Assembly: GCA_037367405.1 (NCBI GenBank)
Contig: JAZKJV010011614.1
Span: 186,001 to 250,000, forward strand
Length of the DNA stretch: 64,000 nt
Source of the DNA: Ottelia alismoides
Taxonomy: Eukaryota; Streptophyta; Magnoliopsida; Alismatales; Hydrocharitaceae
Direction: 5' to 3'
Positions 1 to 11,172 of this stretch are shown here, piece by piece. Position numbers and translations under genes: made by a program. The notes beneath the pieces were generated by a model. That model did no database searches. It had not been told where the DNA came from and saw nothing but the letters and a program-made list of their open reading frames with translations. How positions within the stretch are numbered: the first letter of the stretch is position 1; each line of letters starts with the position of its first letter.

Positions 1-704
1 TTTTAGCTAAAATTGTTTTGGGAAGTTGTTAATTGGATCATATTAGTAAATGTCTCGGTTGCTCCTTTAACTGTGATCCTTAGACCCCATTTGTTATGCT
101 AGAATAGAGGGAAGAACGGAATCACCTGTCATTTCCATTCCTATGTTGGTTAAATCATATTAAGATATTAATAACTATTACAAGGGAAAATCCTTCCCCC
201 ATACATGAGGAATAATCACTTCTAGGTCCTCGTATTTTTAATTAATATACCGTTGTAGCACATATCTATGCATATATAGATTCAAAAGATAAATTACAAT
301 ATATGCATATATGGAAAACGACACAGATATGTATTTTTCTTTTTTTGTGTGGATACAAATGTAGACACTGATACCATTTTCATTTCTTTTAGGATGTGTC
401 ACAAATATGGTTACAAAATCTGACATTTCCCTTGGTGGGATGTTCGACTTTGTTGTTCAAATTTTCAAAAATAAATCCAAGAAGATCGCAAGTCTTGCTG
501 TTCAAATGAGGGATATAAAAATTGTGTATAAGGGATATGAAATTGATAAATACTTGAGATATAAACATAATAGATGATATAATTATGATTCATGATGTGA
601 TCATTTATCCAGTGATAGCTTATCTTAGGACAAAGTCCTTTTATCGAGAGATAAATGGCTGGTATCAAAGAATGATCTTTGGCATCTTCTTAAAACATGT
701 GTAA
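1..704. other. Unassigned AT-rich sequence
   Basis: No gene or known repeat is recognised here. A short open stretch at about 388-580 on the plus strand follows a pyrimidine tract and an AG that could be a splice acceptor, but nothing else supports an exon. The sequence runs directly into the target site of the Mutator-like element at 714, so it and the sequence after 1924 were once contiguous. Confidence 0.4.
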
Positions 705-713
705 TACTTCAAA

Positions 714-1923
714 GGGATAATTACACCCATAACCCTGAGTAATTCCTCAATCTCAATCATAACCCTGCATAATCGCGAATTACATGGGAAACCCTGAATA
801 GTTACTCCGTCTCACACCCATAACCCTCCGTTAGTTTGATACGTTAACTCAAGCATATGAGTGAGTTAATCTAACTAATCTATGATCTAACGGCTAGGAT
901 TAGCTAAAATGAAAAAAAGAAAAAGAATAAATAAATAAACGGCGGAAGATTCGTCGAGCCGGTGCTGGAGGCTTCGTTGGAGCTCTCTGGCGAGAACTTC
1001 ATCGGAGCTCACGGACTTAGGGTTCTTCTTCCATTTTCTTTTCAACCGAGGGGGTAAGGTGAGATGGAGCCGCCGCCGTCCCTTCTCCCCATGCGTGCGC
1101 GGCTCGTGGACGATCGGTTGGAGGAGGCGCGCGGAGGTCTTCGGCGTGTCGTCAATGGTGGAGGGGCGCAAGGAGGTCTTCGGCGCATCGTCGATGGTGG
1201 AGGAGCCGCGCTGGATGGAGTGGGGGCAGGGAGGCCTGGGGGACGCGCACGGGTCCTACGTAAAGGGGGGTGCGGGATGGCGCTTGCGGGAGGCCGCACG
1301 CGGCGGCGAAAGGGCTTCGGGCTGATCGGCGGAGTGACGCGCACGACCGCATGCGGAGGTTAGCGGGCGGCCGACCTGCGAGCGGGGGCGGCACGCTGCG
1401 GTTGTGATGGCGGAAAGAGCTGGGACGCAGGGCGGCCCACGCGGTGCGACCGCCTGGAGGGGGGCAGCTGGGCGAGAGGGCGTTTCGCGCGCGAGGGCTG
1501 CGCGCAGGCGCGGAGCACCTCCACACGGAAGGCTGGGAGGGCGGAAGGGGCCCGCGCGATGAGTATGACGGCTGTCGATGGCGAACACGGAGGTTGGCGG
1601 CGAACTGTAATCCTGTTCCCCTCGGCATCTTCCGTCGTGAATGGCGCCGCTTCTCCTCGAAGCAGACGACGGGCTCCTCCTCGCGGAGCACCTCCTCGCA
1701 GGCTTCCAGGGGCATCAATTTATAAATATAAAAAGTCCTGAGGGGCAAAATTGTCCACATCTAACCTTTTCCATCTGAGTTAACGGAAATTCGAAACGGA
1801 AGTTGACACAGGGTCATGTCGTGTAAAGGTTAAGCATTACTCATGGTTCCTCATGTAATTCGCGATTATGCAGGGTTATGATTGAGATTGAGGAATTACT
1901 CAGGGTTATGGGTGTAATTATCC
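714..1923. mobile_element. Pack-MULE-like Mutator element 1
   Basis: The ends are inverted copies starting GGGATAATTACACCCATAAC. The left arm (714-786) and right arm (1851-1923) match perfectly over 73 bp and then continue with lower similarity. The element is flanked by a perfect 9-bp target duplication, TACTTCAAA, at 705-713 and 1924-1932. Long inverted ends plus a 9-bp duplication are the hallmark of Mutator-like elements. No transposase is visible. The interior (about 940-1700) is strikingly GC-rich against AT-rich flanks, as in Pack-MULEs that have captured host gene pieces. Open frames exist on both strands, including a roughly 200-codon frame on the minus strand, but none is recognised and GC-rich DNA is open by chance. 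The 1210-bp length and intact ends suggest a fairly recent insertion. Confidence 0.9.
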
Positions 1924-1944
1924 CTACTTCAAAGTGTGTTTATA

Positions 1945-3254
1945 CCTTGTGACTACCAAATGCCGAGTCCTCTGTTCGATCACAACAAGTTTCTCAAGAT
2001 CCTGTGATCATTTTTCAATTATATCCACCTTGGATAGGTGGCTCCCAATAATGCTCATGTTTGAGCTCTCATACCTATCCTGCTAATGTGTGGATGCCAT
2101 GTATACCTCCTTCTGGTGCACTTGCAATTGCCTGATATGCACGGGATGATGATAGGGTAGCTTCTCCTTCAACCATTTCTTCGAAAATATGCCAAACCAC
2201 ATCATCGTCCTTGTTGAAGTGTGAACCAGCAAAATGACATTGGCGAGCTTCCGATTCTCAATCACCAGTCCACGAAAGAAATGTTAGACCAAGCTGGTTA
2301 GCAGGTACTTCTCTTGTAGATCAGTGAACCTCTCTCTTGCCTGATGAATGGACTCATGGCTGACCTAGGTGAAGTTCACTATATAGGCTCACATCTAATT
2401 TAACCGACTGAGAGGGCGGACCTTGTGTAGGAAAGCTGATTTGAGTTCCTCCCAAGTGGTGATAATCTTCCCCAAATGATCGATCCAATGTAGAGCCTTG
2501 ACCTGAATGCTAAACGGGAATGCTGTCATTTTAATAACACCCAACGGAATGTTAGGGTAGTGCGTGGTTCCGCAGATGCACCCAAACTATTGGAGATGAA
2601 TGTAGGGTTTTTCATTTGCATTCCTGTCAAAAGTGGGAAGTGAGGCCAAAAGTTGAGGTTTCAACTCAAAATGGGCATGGACAATAGGTATCTGAATCCA
2701 TTCCGGCATTTATCTGGCACCGGGGTTGTACGTCTCCTTGAGGCTATCATTGAGTATATCCTAGAAAGCGACGTGAACCAATGCCTGGTCGGTGAGTTGC
2801 TGCTGAATCGCATGTGCTGCTCATTCACCGCATTTTGATCTGGATGTAGGCCTGATTGCAGTTGCAGTGGGTGTTGAAGTTCTTTCCCCTTTCCTGTAGG
2901 AGCCATTCCTTTCTTTGGTGGATCCAGATCGGGCTCTATATCTGCACAAGGAATGATGCCTTGATCAGTCTAAACTGAAGCAACGACTGAAACAAATAAA
3001 TCTTTGTTAAAGTCAACACAGAATCTCATTAAGGATGGAGAGGAATATGGAGTGAAATCAATTTCCATACAAAATAGGCAGATTTCGTGACAAGAGTGAT
3101 CCCGATTTATTGAAGAAGGCGGAATGTATGGAGAGCGATTCATGGAGTCCGAACCATGATCTCGGGAATCATCCCAAATTATTGGAGAGGTCGACTGCGT
3201 GGAATCGATGTGGTTGTTAGCAGAGTCTCGACTAAGCCATCGACGGGTCGCCAT
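1945..3254 (-). pseudogene. Element A: decayed Athila-type gag
   Basis: On the minus strand this matches the gag of element B at about 20900-22380 piece by piece. Shared blocks include an N-terminal segment starting at 3254 (MATRRW), an internal MAPTGKGK start-like motif at 2906, and a C-terminal block near 2100-2220 matching the end of the gag core domain. Gag forms the particle shell of LTR retrotransposons. The frame is broken several times, with the longest open pieces at 2970-3296 and 2661-2906. The gene runs off at about 1945 just inside the flank of the Mutator element, and the pol genes of A are not in the window. Family assignment rests on the B and C comparison. Confidence 0.7.
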
Positions 3255-5075
3255 CTCGAGGTCAAAGAGGAGATTGATAATGGGGGAATTATACATACGC
3301 CAATGAGAAATAAAAAGAGTGCTAAATAGTAGAACATCTCAAAAGCGAGTGAGGGTCGAATGAAGAATAAAAGAAGCGAAAAATGAGAGTCAAAATTTGC
3401 TCAATTGTGTGAGGGACTTTGATCTTGGACCTTAATCTAATCAAACAAACACCACACAAGTTTTGAATTCACCAACACAACCCTAGTGATGTCGTAAGAG
3501 TTTGTCTATTTTATCTTTTCAATTTATGGTTGCATTGCAGACAAATCTTTTACTAAGTCCTTAAGTACGCAGTGTATACTGTCAGGAAAGTACCTCGTAC
3601 TTCTTCCACCTCCTTTGTAACCTATGATCTGTGCACTCTGAGGTCCTTGGTCTCATTCTTGGGGGCTACACAGTCAAAGAAATATATAGAGTAAGCCGAT
3701 AGGAGAATATAATACTTCCCTCGCAAGCGAGGTAATCGACCGCAGGACAATGAGACAGACACCCCTGTGAAGGTGTGACCTATTCTCAATATTTTGGATC
3801 AAGTTAGATGTTCCACACAATGAGGGAACACCATCGTCTACAAGGTCCTACTCGCCCACGTACGATAGAAGTGCCAATACTTCACAACCCCAAGTGATAA
3901 CCAATGCTTCCATGGATCGGTCTTTGGGCTCTAATCCTTAGGAGTCACGCCTCGCGCAGTCTGGAGTGTACTGAAAGCAATGATGGATTTATGAACCCAA
4001 AACAAGGATGCCAATTACTGATTTAATTAAGGTCAAAATTTATTTAGCAGTTCCCTAGTTTTAAAATTTTTTGGTTTTTCATTTTTTTGGGTATTTTTCA
4101 AAGAAATTTGCCTAACGATTTTTTAAATTTTCTTTTGATCCTAGATGTGATATAAAATAGAACAGAAAACAATGCAAGTGGATAAGAAAGTAGAAATATC
4201 ACTATCATATCAAATGATGCATGCAAAGTAAGAAGACTCACAATGCTTCCCATCGCTCTCCAAGCAGGATGCAAGGCAGAATTGAAATATTTGTACTATA
4301 TGATGATATGCAAGTGATGAAAGAATCCTAAACAATACTTGCTATTATCGGGAAGAAAAAAAATACAAACTTCTCAAAAATAGATCCTAAGTGTCCAATC
4401 TTGGGAACTCCTCGGTGCCCGCCACAATAGAACCTGCAAGCACTGTATCGAGTCCCTCACGACGCGCGGTTCCAAATTCAACATTTTTGTAATTAATTAT
4501 TTGACTTAGTCCAAACATATATCACTATAGGCACATGCTTTTATTAGGTGTTTGGACCTAACTACTGAGTCAAGCAAGCCTAAATCTAGGGGCTTCAATC
4601 ACACAACACAAATGAAAAAAAAGACGGAAAGCTTAAAACATGAGAAACAAAGTAAAATAAAGGCGACAAAACACAAAAAACCGTGACGAGGACCCCATGT
4701 GAACATACACTCGGGCAATGGATCTTGTTGGGGTGAAGTGTCCAGGTCCAAAACTATCACAAATAATTATACAAAAAATAAATAAGACACTCTCCTTAAA
4801 ATAAAACAAAAAAATTTAAGGGAGCTGATACGATCCTCTCTCTGTCTCCTTCCTTGTTCTCTCCTGGCTGACACACAAGAAGAAGACCCGACCTCCTCGG
4901 TGCTCGAGTGCGTCTGCCTCCTAGGAAGCAGCCTTCGCTACGTGGTCCCTCGCAAGAAAGACAAACAACACAAAGTGGTCAAAAGAGATCAAATAATTTA
5001 TCAAAGGTAAATAGGAAAAATAAAAGAGAAATAGTGTGCAAGCTACATATACAAAAATGCTACATTATCCGCTGC
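3255..5075 (-). other. Element A: 5' leader between PBS and gag
   Basis: No coding sequence is seen. The stretch is collinear with the leaders of B (22380-26333) and, in reverse, of C (52386-54139). Shared landmarks are a segment around 4240-4330 (compare 25500-25570 and 53130-53230), the block ending in a gene-start-like region near 3440-3540, and a block at 4860-4950 next to the PBS. Long untranslated leaders are usual for Athila elements. Confidence 0.65.
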
Positions 5076-5093
5076 TCCCCTGCAACAATGCCA
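5076..5093 (-). promoter_or_regulatory. Element A: primer binding site (tRNA-Asp type, decayed)
   Basis: The minus strand reads TGGCATTGTTGCAGGGGA, which differs at 4 of 18 positions from the perfect site of element C. Three of the four changes are transitions. It lies at the junction of the leader and an LTR-like sequence, as a minus-strand primer binding site should. Confidence 0.75.
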
Positions 5094-6112
5094 TTTGAAA
5101 CATAAAGATAATATGAGGAACTGTCTTGTGGTCCACACAAGGTGGGACAACTTAATCGCTGTGATGATAGCTTACAAAGATCTCCTGGTAATTTCAACAA
5201 TCAACCCAAAAATAAAATAAATCAAGCAGTAAAAGCAAGTAATGTCAATGCAAATTTATTATAACCCTACAATACATGTGTAAAGTGACAAGTATGGTAG
5301 GAGTCAAACACAAGAAGTATGGGGCCTAGTACGTAAATCTAAATGAATGCATAATGCTAGTGTATAAGTATGTATGCTCAATCTCAATCAATGTGTGTGT
5401 GGGTTTTAATTAAATAAAATATTTTTTATTTTTATTATTGTTCTTATTTATTTATTTTTAATTTCTTTTTCTTTTTAATATATAATAAGTATTTATATAA
5501 ATAAACGTATGAAATATATAATATAAAGTGTATATAATATAAAATATATAATAAATATATACAAATTAGAAAATATAAATAAAATTAGTCCTTTTTTTAA
5601 AGGGTTTAAAAATATTTACAAAGTATTTATAATAAGGGTCATATGTGGCTGCCCCCTAGGGGCAGCCAACATGGCTGCCCCCGCATTATTTGGGCAAAAT
5701 TTTTTATTTTTTTTGAAAAATAACACCATTTACATTCATCCCTATATCCCTCCTATATACCATTCGAATTTCGTCAGAAACAGAGACTCCTACGGCCTCC
5801 ATCCGGATAGTAATTTTTTAACGGTAACAGGATTTTTTTAAATCGATACCATCGAGATGGAGGCCGTAGGAGTCTCTGTTTCTGACGAAATTCGAATGGC
5901 ATGTAGGAGGGATATATAGATGAATATACATGGTTTTATTTTTTAAAAAAAAATAAAAAAACGCCGAAAAATGGGGCGGGGGCAGCCATGTTGGCTGCCC
6001 CCAGGGGGCAGCCCCATTTTTTCCTTATAATAAATAAAATAGATATAATTATATATAATTATATAATTGTATATTGTATATTATACAATATAGGGTATTA
6101 TATTTATAAAAT
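5094..6112 (-). mobile_element. Element A: 3'-terminal part of the 5' LTR
   Basis: The sequence next to the PBS resembles the LTR ends of the other elements. It carries the block with the motif 'CACACAAGGYGGGA' also seen in reverse near 52330 of element C, then a TTTATTAT block and a T-rich region matching 26620-26760 of B. It is interrupted by a foldback MITE at 5636-6024. The remainder of this LTR probably lies at 34344-36190, beyond the inserted element B. Confidence 0.6.
5636..6024. mobile_element. Foldback MITE, Mutator-type
   Basis: Nearly the whole 389 bp folds on itself. The left arm (5636-5802) and right arm (about 5855-6024) are inverted copies, with GTGGCTGCCCC blocks at the outside and a near-perfect stem around 5763-5802 and 5857-5897. 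The spacer is about 50 bp. A perfect 9-bp duplication, TTATAATAA, flanks it at 5627-5635 and 6025-6033. There is no coding capacity. The 9-bp duplication and GG start point to the Mutator superfamily rather than Tourist or Stowaway MITEs. Confidence 0.85.
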
Positions 6113-6123
6113 GGAATATAAAT

Positions 6124-6520
6124 AATCATGTGCAGAGAATGAATGTAGCAGAAATGAAAATGCTAAGGTGGATGTGTGGACACACACGTAAAGATCGGAT
6201 TCGAAATGATGCAATCAGAAAGAAAGTTGGTGTAGCTCCGATCGAGGGTAAGATGCGAGAAAACCACTTAAGATGGTTGGGACATTTGCAAAGAAGATCA
6301 AGTGATGCACCAGTTAGGAGATGCGAGTGTTGGGATGTTGAGCCGGCTAAGAGAGGGCGAGGACGGCCCAAGAAGTGTTGGAAAAAGACCATACGGAGGG
6401 ATCTTAGTTTTGTGGATATAAGCTCGGGATTGTTCCAAGATAGATCTCAATGGAGGCGAAGAATCCATGTAGCCGACCATACTTAATTGTGGGTAAATGC
6501 TTTGTTGTTGTTGTTGTTGT
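6124..6520 (+). mobile_element. 5'-truncated LINE (non-LTR retrotransposon) tail
   Basis: The plus strand encodes about 118 residues that I recognise as the C-terminal end of plant LINE reverse-transcriptase polyproteins: an MLRWMCGHTRKDRIRN block, a GVAPIEGKMRENHLRWLGH block, a basic RGRGRPKK segment and a WRRRIHVADHT end with a stop at 6484. Only this tail is present; endonuclease and RT core are missing, as expected for target-primed insertions that stop early. The 3' end is a (TTG)n run at 6503-6520. A perfect 12-bp target duplication, TGGAATATAAAT, lies at 6112-6123 and 6521-6532. The frame is intact, so the insertion is not very old. Confidence 0.9.
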
Positions 6521-6532
6521 TGGAATATAAAT

Positions 6533-7799
6533 GGGATTTTATCACTTATGCCCCTCCGAGATATCGCAATATCAGTTGTGCCCCTATCTTTTTGGTAATA
6601 TCAGTTGTGCCCCTCACTTCTTTCTCCGTCATCAGTTGTGCCCTTCCGTCAGATTGACCATAAAAAAATTAAAATAACCATGGTTTATTCAAACCATGGT
6701 ATGGTTAAGAGGGGTATTATGGTCAGAATAAAATTATGATCAGAATAAAACAATTTGTAAAACTTCTGGGCGCTCAGATGTAATTTCCCCCCAAGGCCTC
6801 ATGGATCTTCTTTGCAATATGTAAAACGTCCAGGAGCTGAGGTATATTTCTCCAATTTTTTTATTATATTCTCTAGGGATTTCTTCGGGTGCTTCTTCGT
6901 TCAAGACAAAACAGAAGGGCACACTAGGGTGCGCCGCCGCCCTTTATCTTCTCCTCCAAGCAGGGCGTTAGCACTGGTGAATGGCGGTCGAAGACTAGCT
7001 CGTGGCGGAGGTGCGGGAGAGGGTTGGGGAGGCGGAGCCGGGCGGGGGTCGGGTGGGGGACGAGGTGGCGGAAGGAGGGGCTGGGGAGGAGGAGCCGTGC
7101 AGGGGCCGGGTTGGGGAGGAGGTGGCGGAAGGAGGGACTGGGGCTCGGGAGGAGGTGCGGGAGATGGCTGGGGAGGAGGAGCCGAGCAAGGGGAGGTGGC
7201 AGGAGGTCGTGGGAGTGAGGGTGGGGAGCTCGGGGCTGACAAAGGAGCTGGGATGGCGGAGGGAGGTTGGGGCGGAGGGAGGCGAGGGCAGGGGGGCGTA
7301 GGGGATGGGGGGAGGTCGGGGCGCCCTGGAGGCTGGGGCGGAGGGGCGGGGGGCAGGGGGCGGCGCCGGGGAGGGGAGGTGAGGGTGGAGGGGCCGCAGG
7401 GGATAGGGTGCGGTTGGGGCGGCCTGGAGGCTGGGGCGGAGGGGCGGCAGGGGGCAGCGCCGGGGAGGGGAGCTCGGGGTGGAGCTGGGCGGCACGGGGC
7501 AGGGGCGGGGGCGGAGAGGGAGGAGGAGGAGGTTGGAGGAGGAGGAAGAGGATGGGGGAAGAGGAGGAAGAAGAAGAGGATGGTGAAGGTGTAAAATGAC
7601 CATTAAATCTTATTTTAGAAATTAATGCCGCTTATGTCCTCAAAGTTAACGTCCGTTTGCACTGTGGATGGACGGTCACTAACCCGAGGGGCACAAGTGA
7701 TAAAATAGCAAGAAGTGAGGGGCGCAACTGATATTACCAAAAAGATATGGGCATAACTGATATTGCGATATCTCGGAGGGGCACAAGTGATAAAATCCC
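6533..7799. mobile_element. Mutator-like element 3 with G-rich cargo
   Basis: Inverted ends starting GGGATTTTATCACTT are found at 6533-6624 and 7708-7799 and match at roughly 90% or better. This TIR family is different from elements 1 and 2. The flanking 9-mers, AATATAAAT (left) and ATAATAAAA (right), match only partly. The right one corresponds to an uninterrupted LTR site near 28730 in element B, so the left flank has probably been replaced by a later deletion or exchange. The interior (about 6900-7590) is almost pure G/A/C on the plus strand, with GGGG runs and internal direct repeats. No transposase is seen. The long glycine-rich and proline-rich open frames in the cargo are composition artefacts. 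Confidence 0.8.
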
Positions 7800-10392
7800 A
7801 TAATAAAAAGCTCGAGGGTTCACTTGTAATTGTTCCACACAATATATAGGTTTTTTTAAATATTTACATGGCCAAGTAAAAATAAAACAAAAAGATGGGG
7901 GTCGGATTTGCAATTTCCCCTAAAAGGGCACGATTAGATGGCTGGGATGCTTCACTTGACGTGTGGCGCCTCCTCATCATGCGATGATGCTTTGCAGACC
8001 TGAAGCTCAAATTATATCCCATGAGGGATCGGGTGGTGGTGGCTCCTCCAAATCTGACAGTTGCTACTTGTCCGAGCAACTGATAACCAAGTTTTTTTTC
8101 AAGAGTCATATGGTTTCACAGGGCGAAAACGCAGTCAGTGTATTGATTGCTCAAGAAACCTCAATTAGTAAATAATTAACCGCTAAATGAGTCAAGCATA
8201 AATAACACAAAATGTGAGTCAAAATATATTATGCTCTACAAAGCACAAGGTATAACAAGCAAGCATGTAGAGGTCGAACCACATAGAGCAAAATCGGTAG
8301 CCTAATATTATTGTCAATCAGAGCATAACATTTAAAATCATGTCATTACATATATTTTTATGGGTTTTTAATTTTATATTTTTTGTATTTTTATTTCACT
8401 ATTTTTATGTTTTGTTTTCAATTTTTATATTTTCTTTTTCTTTTAAATTTCTATTTAAGGATATGTAAGAGTATATACCATATAAGCTAATGTAGATATA
8501 ATAACTAAACTTACTAAAAAATCAGGAAATAAATTGTTTTTGGGCTTTATATATTTTTGTAATGTTTTATGAATTTTCTAGAATATTTGATAATTTATAT
8601 GGATTTTTAAAATAAAAAAGGTCCCAAAACAAGGATAAAATAATATGTCGAGATTGAAATGGAAATTAAAAACAGTAAAATAAAATCATAATTTTCTAAA
8701 CCAATTCTTATATAGATAATAATATAGAGAAAATTATAAAATAGAAAATATTGTTTTGTAGTTTTTTAGAATTTTTATATTTTTATAAGGGTTTTTTAAG
8801 GATTTCAATTTATGGGCCTTTTCATTTTCTATTGTAACTAATTTTTTGTCTGGAATTAAAATATAGTAAAATAAACAATGTATATTTTTTTGAGATTTTT
8901 TCAAAATGGTTTCTATTTTTTAGTATTTTATAAGTTGGACATAAAAAATGTAATTATTTTGATTTATAATAAATGGTAAAAAGGTCAAAAAATGCAAAAT
9001 AAAAATAGAGCTTAAAAGTACAACAATTAGGATCCTAGCATCTATTTTTTCATTATTTTTGGAACACCGTAGTTATTTTAAATAAATACGATAACCACAC
9101 AAAAATACAGTTGTTGGCGGGGTCATCAATGTAAATAAAATAACTCTAAAGGCCTCTGTGCAAAATTTCCAAAAACATACAATGTGCTTTAAATTTTCTT
9201 GGACCAAAAAATAAATACAATAAGTAATAGAGTTGAACTTGCAAAATGGACACCTCACGTGAGACGACATAGGAGGTGACCTAGCATGGACCTAAATGTA
9301 ATATCAAACAAAGATCAAGGTCTACATGCAATTTTACCATTTTATTTACACCGTCTCTTTTATATATAGGACTAATTAATAAATATAAAAATAATGAGGC
9401 TAAGTATGCAATTTACCCCTTATTAGGCGCTGGCAGATGATTGGATGTCGCTTACTCATCCACATGGACCTCCACGTGCGATGATGACGCTTCACGATGA
9501 AGGGCCTCGATTAGATCACCCTGGATGATCTGACGGTCACAGTTGGGCTTGATCTAATGACGACTGCACTCCACGAAGAATAAGGGGCGATTGAATGACA
9601 GCTGGATGCGGAGCAAGAACAACCGAAGAAGTCGGTCTGGTTGAGCTTGGATATTCAAAATCTCCACTCCAGGTGCTTCAATGTCCCCATTGATAGTCCA
9701 AATACCCTCCTAGGATCCTCCCCTGTTGGATCGAAGTATCAAAATGCCTAGGCATGCTCCAGTGATGGCTGGTGGCGGAGGGAGACCTGGGAGGTTTCCT
9801 GTAGTCTCGATGCGAGTCAAAGAGGACTCCTATGATGGTTCTTCCCGCAGAGGGTTAGTCACAACAAATATACAATGCTTGATTGAGCACCAAGAGCGAG
9901 AATGGGCGAAGGGATGCATCAGACAGAGCTCTCCAGTGAACGACGGAGAATGGAGAGCGGATCTCCAGATCCACTAGGGATATGGGTGAAATGGGATGCT
10001 TGGAGTGACGAGAGGGCGAAGGGAAGAGAAGTGATGATCAAATGCAGGCCGATAAACAGTGGGGCACAAGGGGGAGGTTCGCTGGAGCTCAACTTCGACG
10101 AACTACAAATGCGTTGATTATACTCTAAACTACAGATTAAACCCTAAGTTATATGCATAATTAAAAAGCAGAATTAAAATTCTATCTAAAGAAGTAGAAA
10201 GGATAACCCTTATACCTAGTCAGGGACCAAGGAGCAAGGGGGCCGAAGAACCACGACGGACTGTCGCCTCGTCCTTGCTACACCGTCTCCAAGCATGGGG
10301 AGGCTCGTAGCTATCACCTGGACCTCAACATACACGCAAGAACACTGGGCGAACCTCGAAGGGGAGTCAAAAAGGGAAGGCGGAGTTTGGAG

Positions 10393-10405
10393 GTTTATTT
10401 ATAGA
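10393..10405 (-). promoter_or_regulatory. TATA box of the B 3' LTR
   Basis: The minus strand reads TCTATAAATAAAC, identical to the copy at 32815-32827 in the 5' LTR. A similar TATAAATAAG is at 35181-35192 in the LTR remnant of A. It lies about 1.5 kb behind the LTR start when insertions are removed. Confidence 0.6.
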
Positions 10406-11172
10406 CAGGCGAGTACCCTTATTGACAGGTGATTTTGGAAGAATCAAAACTATGTACAATTAATCTGATGCTACGACATGAATCATGGGGGATCAGGGAG
10501 GAGATCTTATGAATGGCTCGAGGACAAAGGAATAACAGGGTGGTTGGGAATAATCGGAGAAGGCGGGTCGCTCGAGGCTTCTGACAAAAGTCAGAAGAAA
10601 TACGGGGAGTTGATCGGGGATCAACATTCCCTGGAATTCTATTGGTCCGCGTAGACCACTACTGAACAAACTGGGTCCTTTTATTAGAAATTAATAAATT
10701 AAAATAGTAAATTATTTTATTAATTTTTGAGTAAAAATAAAATTTTTATTATTTTATGTAGTTTTAATATGATTTTTTTATATATTTTTTGATGTTATTT
10801 GTTATTAGTTGATTTTTAAGGGTGTATTTATAGGTATATTCATCTATGCTCTGGCTATTTTATTTTTATTTTGCATTTTTGATTTTATTATTTTATTCTC
10901 TTAATTTATAAATTTACAGTTTATTTTTATATGCTTAATTATATTTGTATTATAAGTTTATGATGTTATTTGTATACTTAAATAAATAGGGGAATAAATT
11001 GTATGGGTATAGTTATCGTATATTTATCTATGTATTTTGCACACTATTTTATTCCAATGAATTTCTTTGGTTTTATCTTATCTTATATTTTTAATAGAAT
11101 ATAAATAATATTTACAATATTATAAAAATATAAAAGAATAAATAATGAAAGAATGAATTTCACTTTTATTAA

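Noticed and set aside
238..668. Short minus-strand frames at the window start
   Set aside because: They are 60-70 codons of AT-rich low-complexity sequence with no recognised domain.
1042..1760. A 202-codon minus-strand frame and several plus-strand frames
   Set aside because: They lie in the GC-rich core of Pack-MULE 1, overlap each other and lack a recognised domain. They may be captured gene fragments but not a supported gene.
6812..7603. Long glycine-, proline- and arginine-rich open frames on both strands
   Set aside because: They overlap in several frames within a T-poor G-rich cargo. Stop codons are rare there by composition, and no domain is seen.
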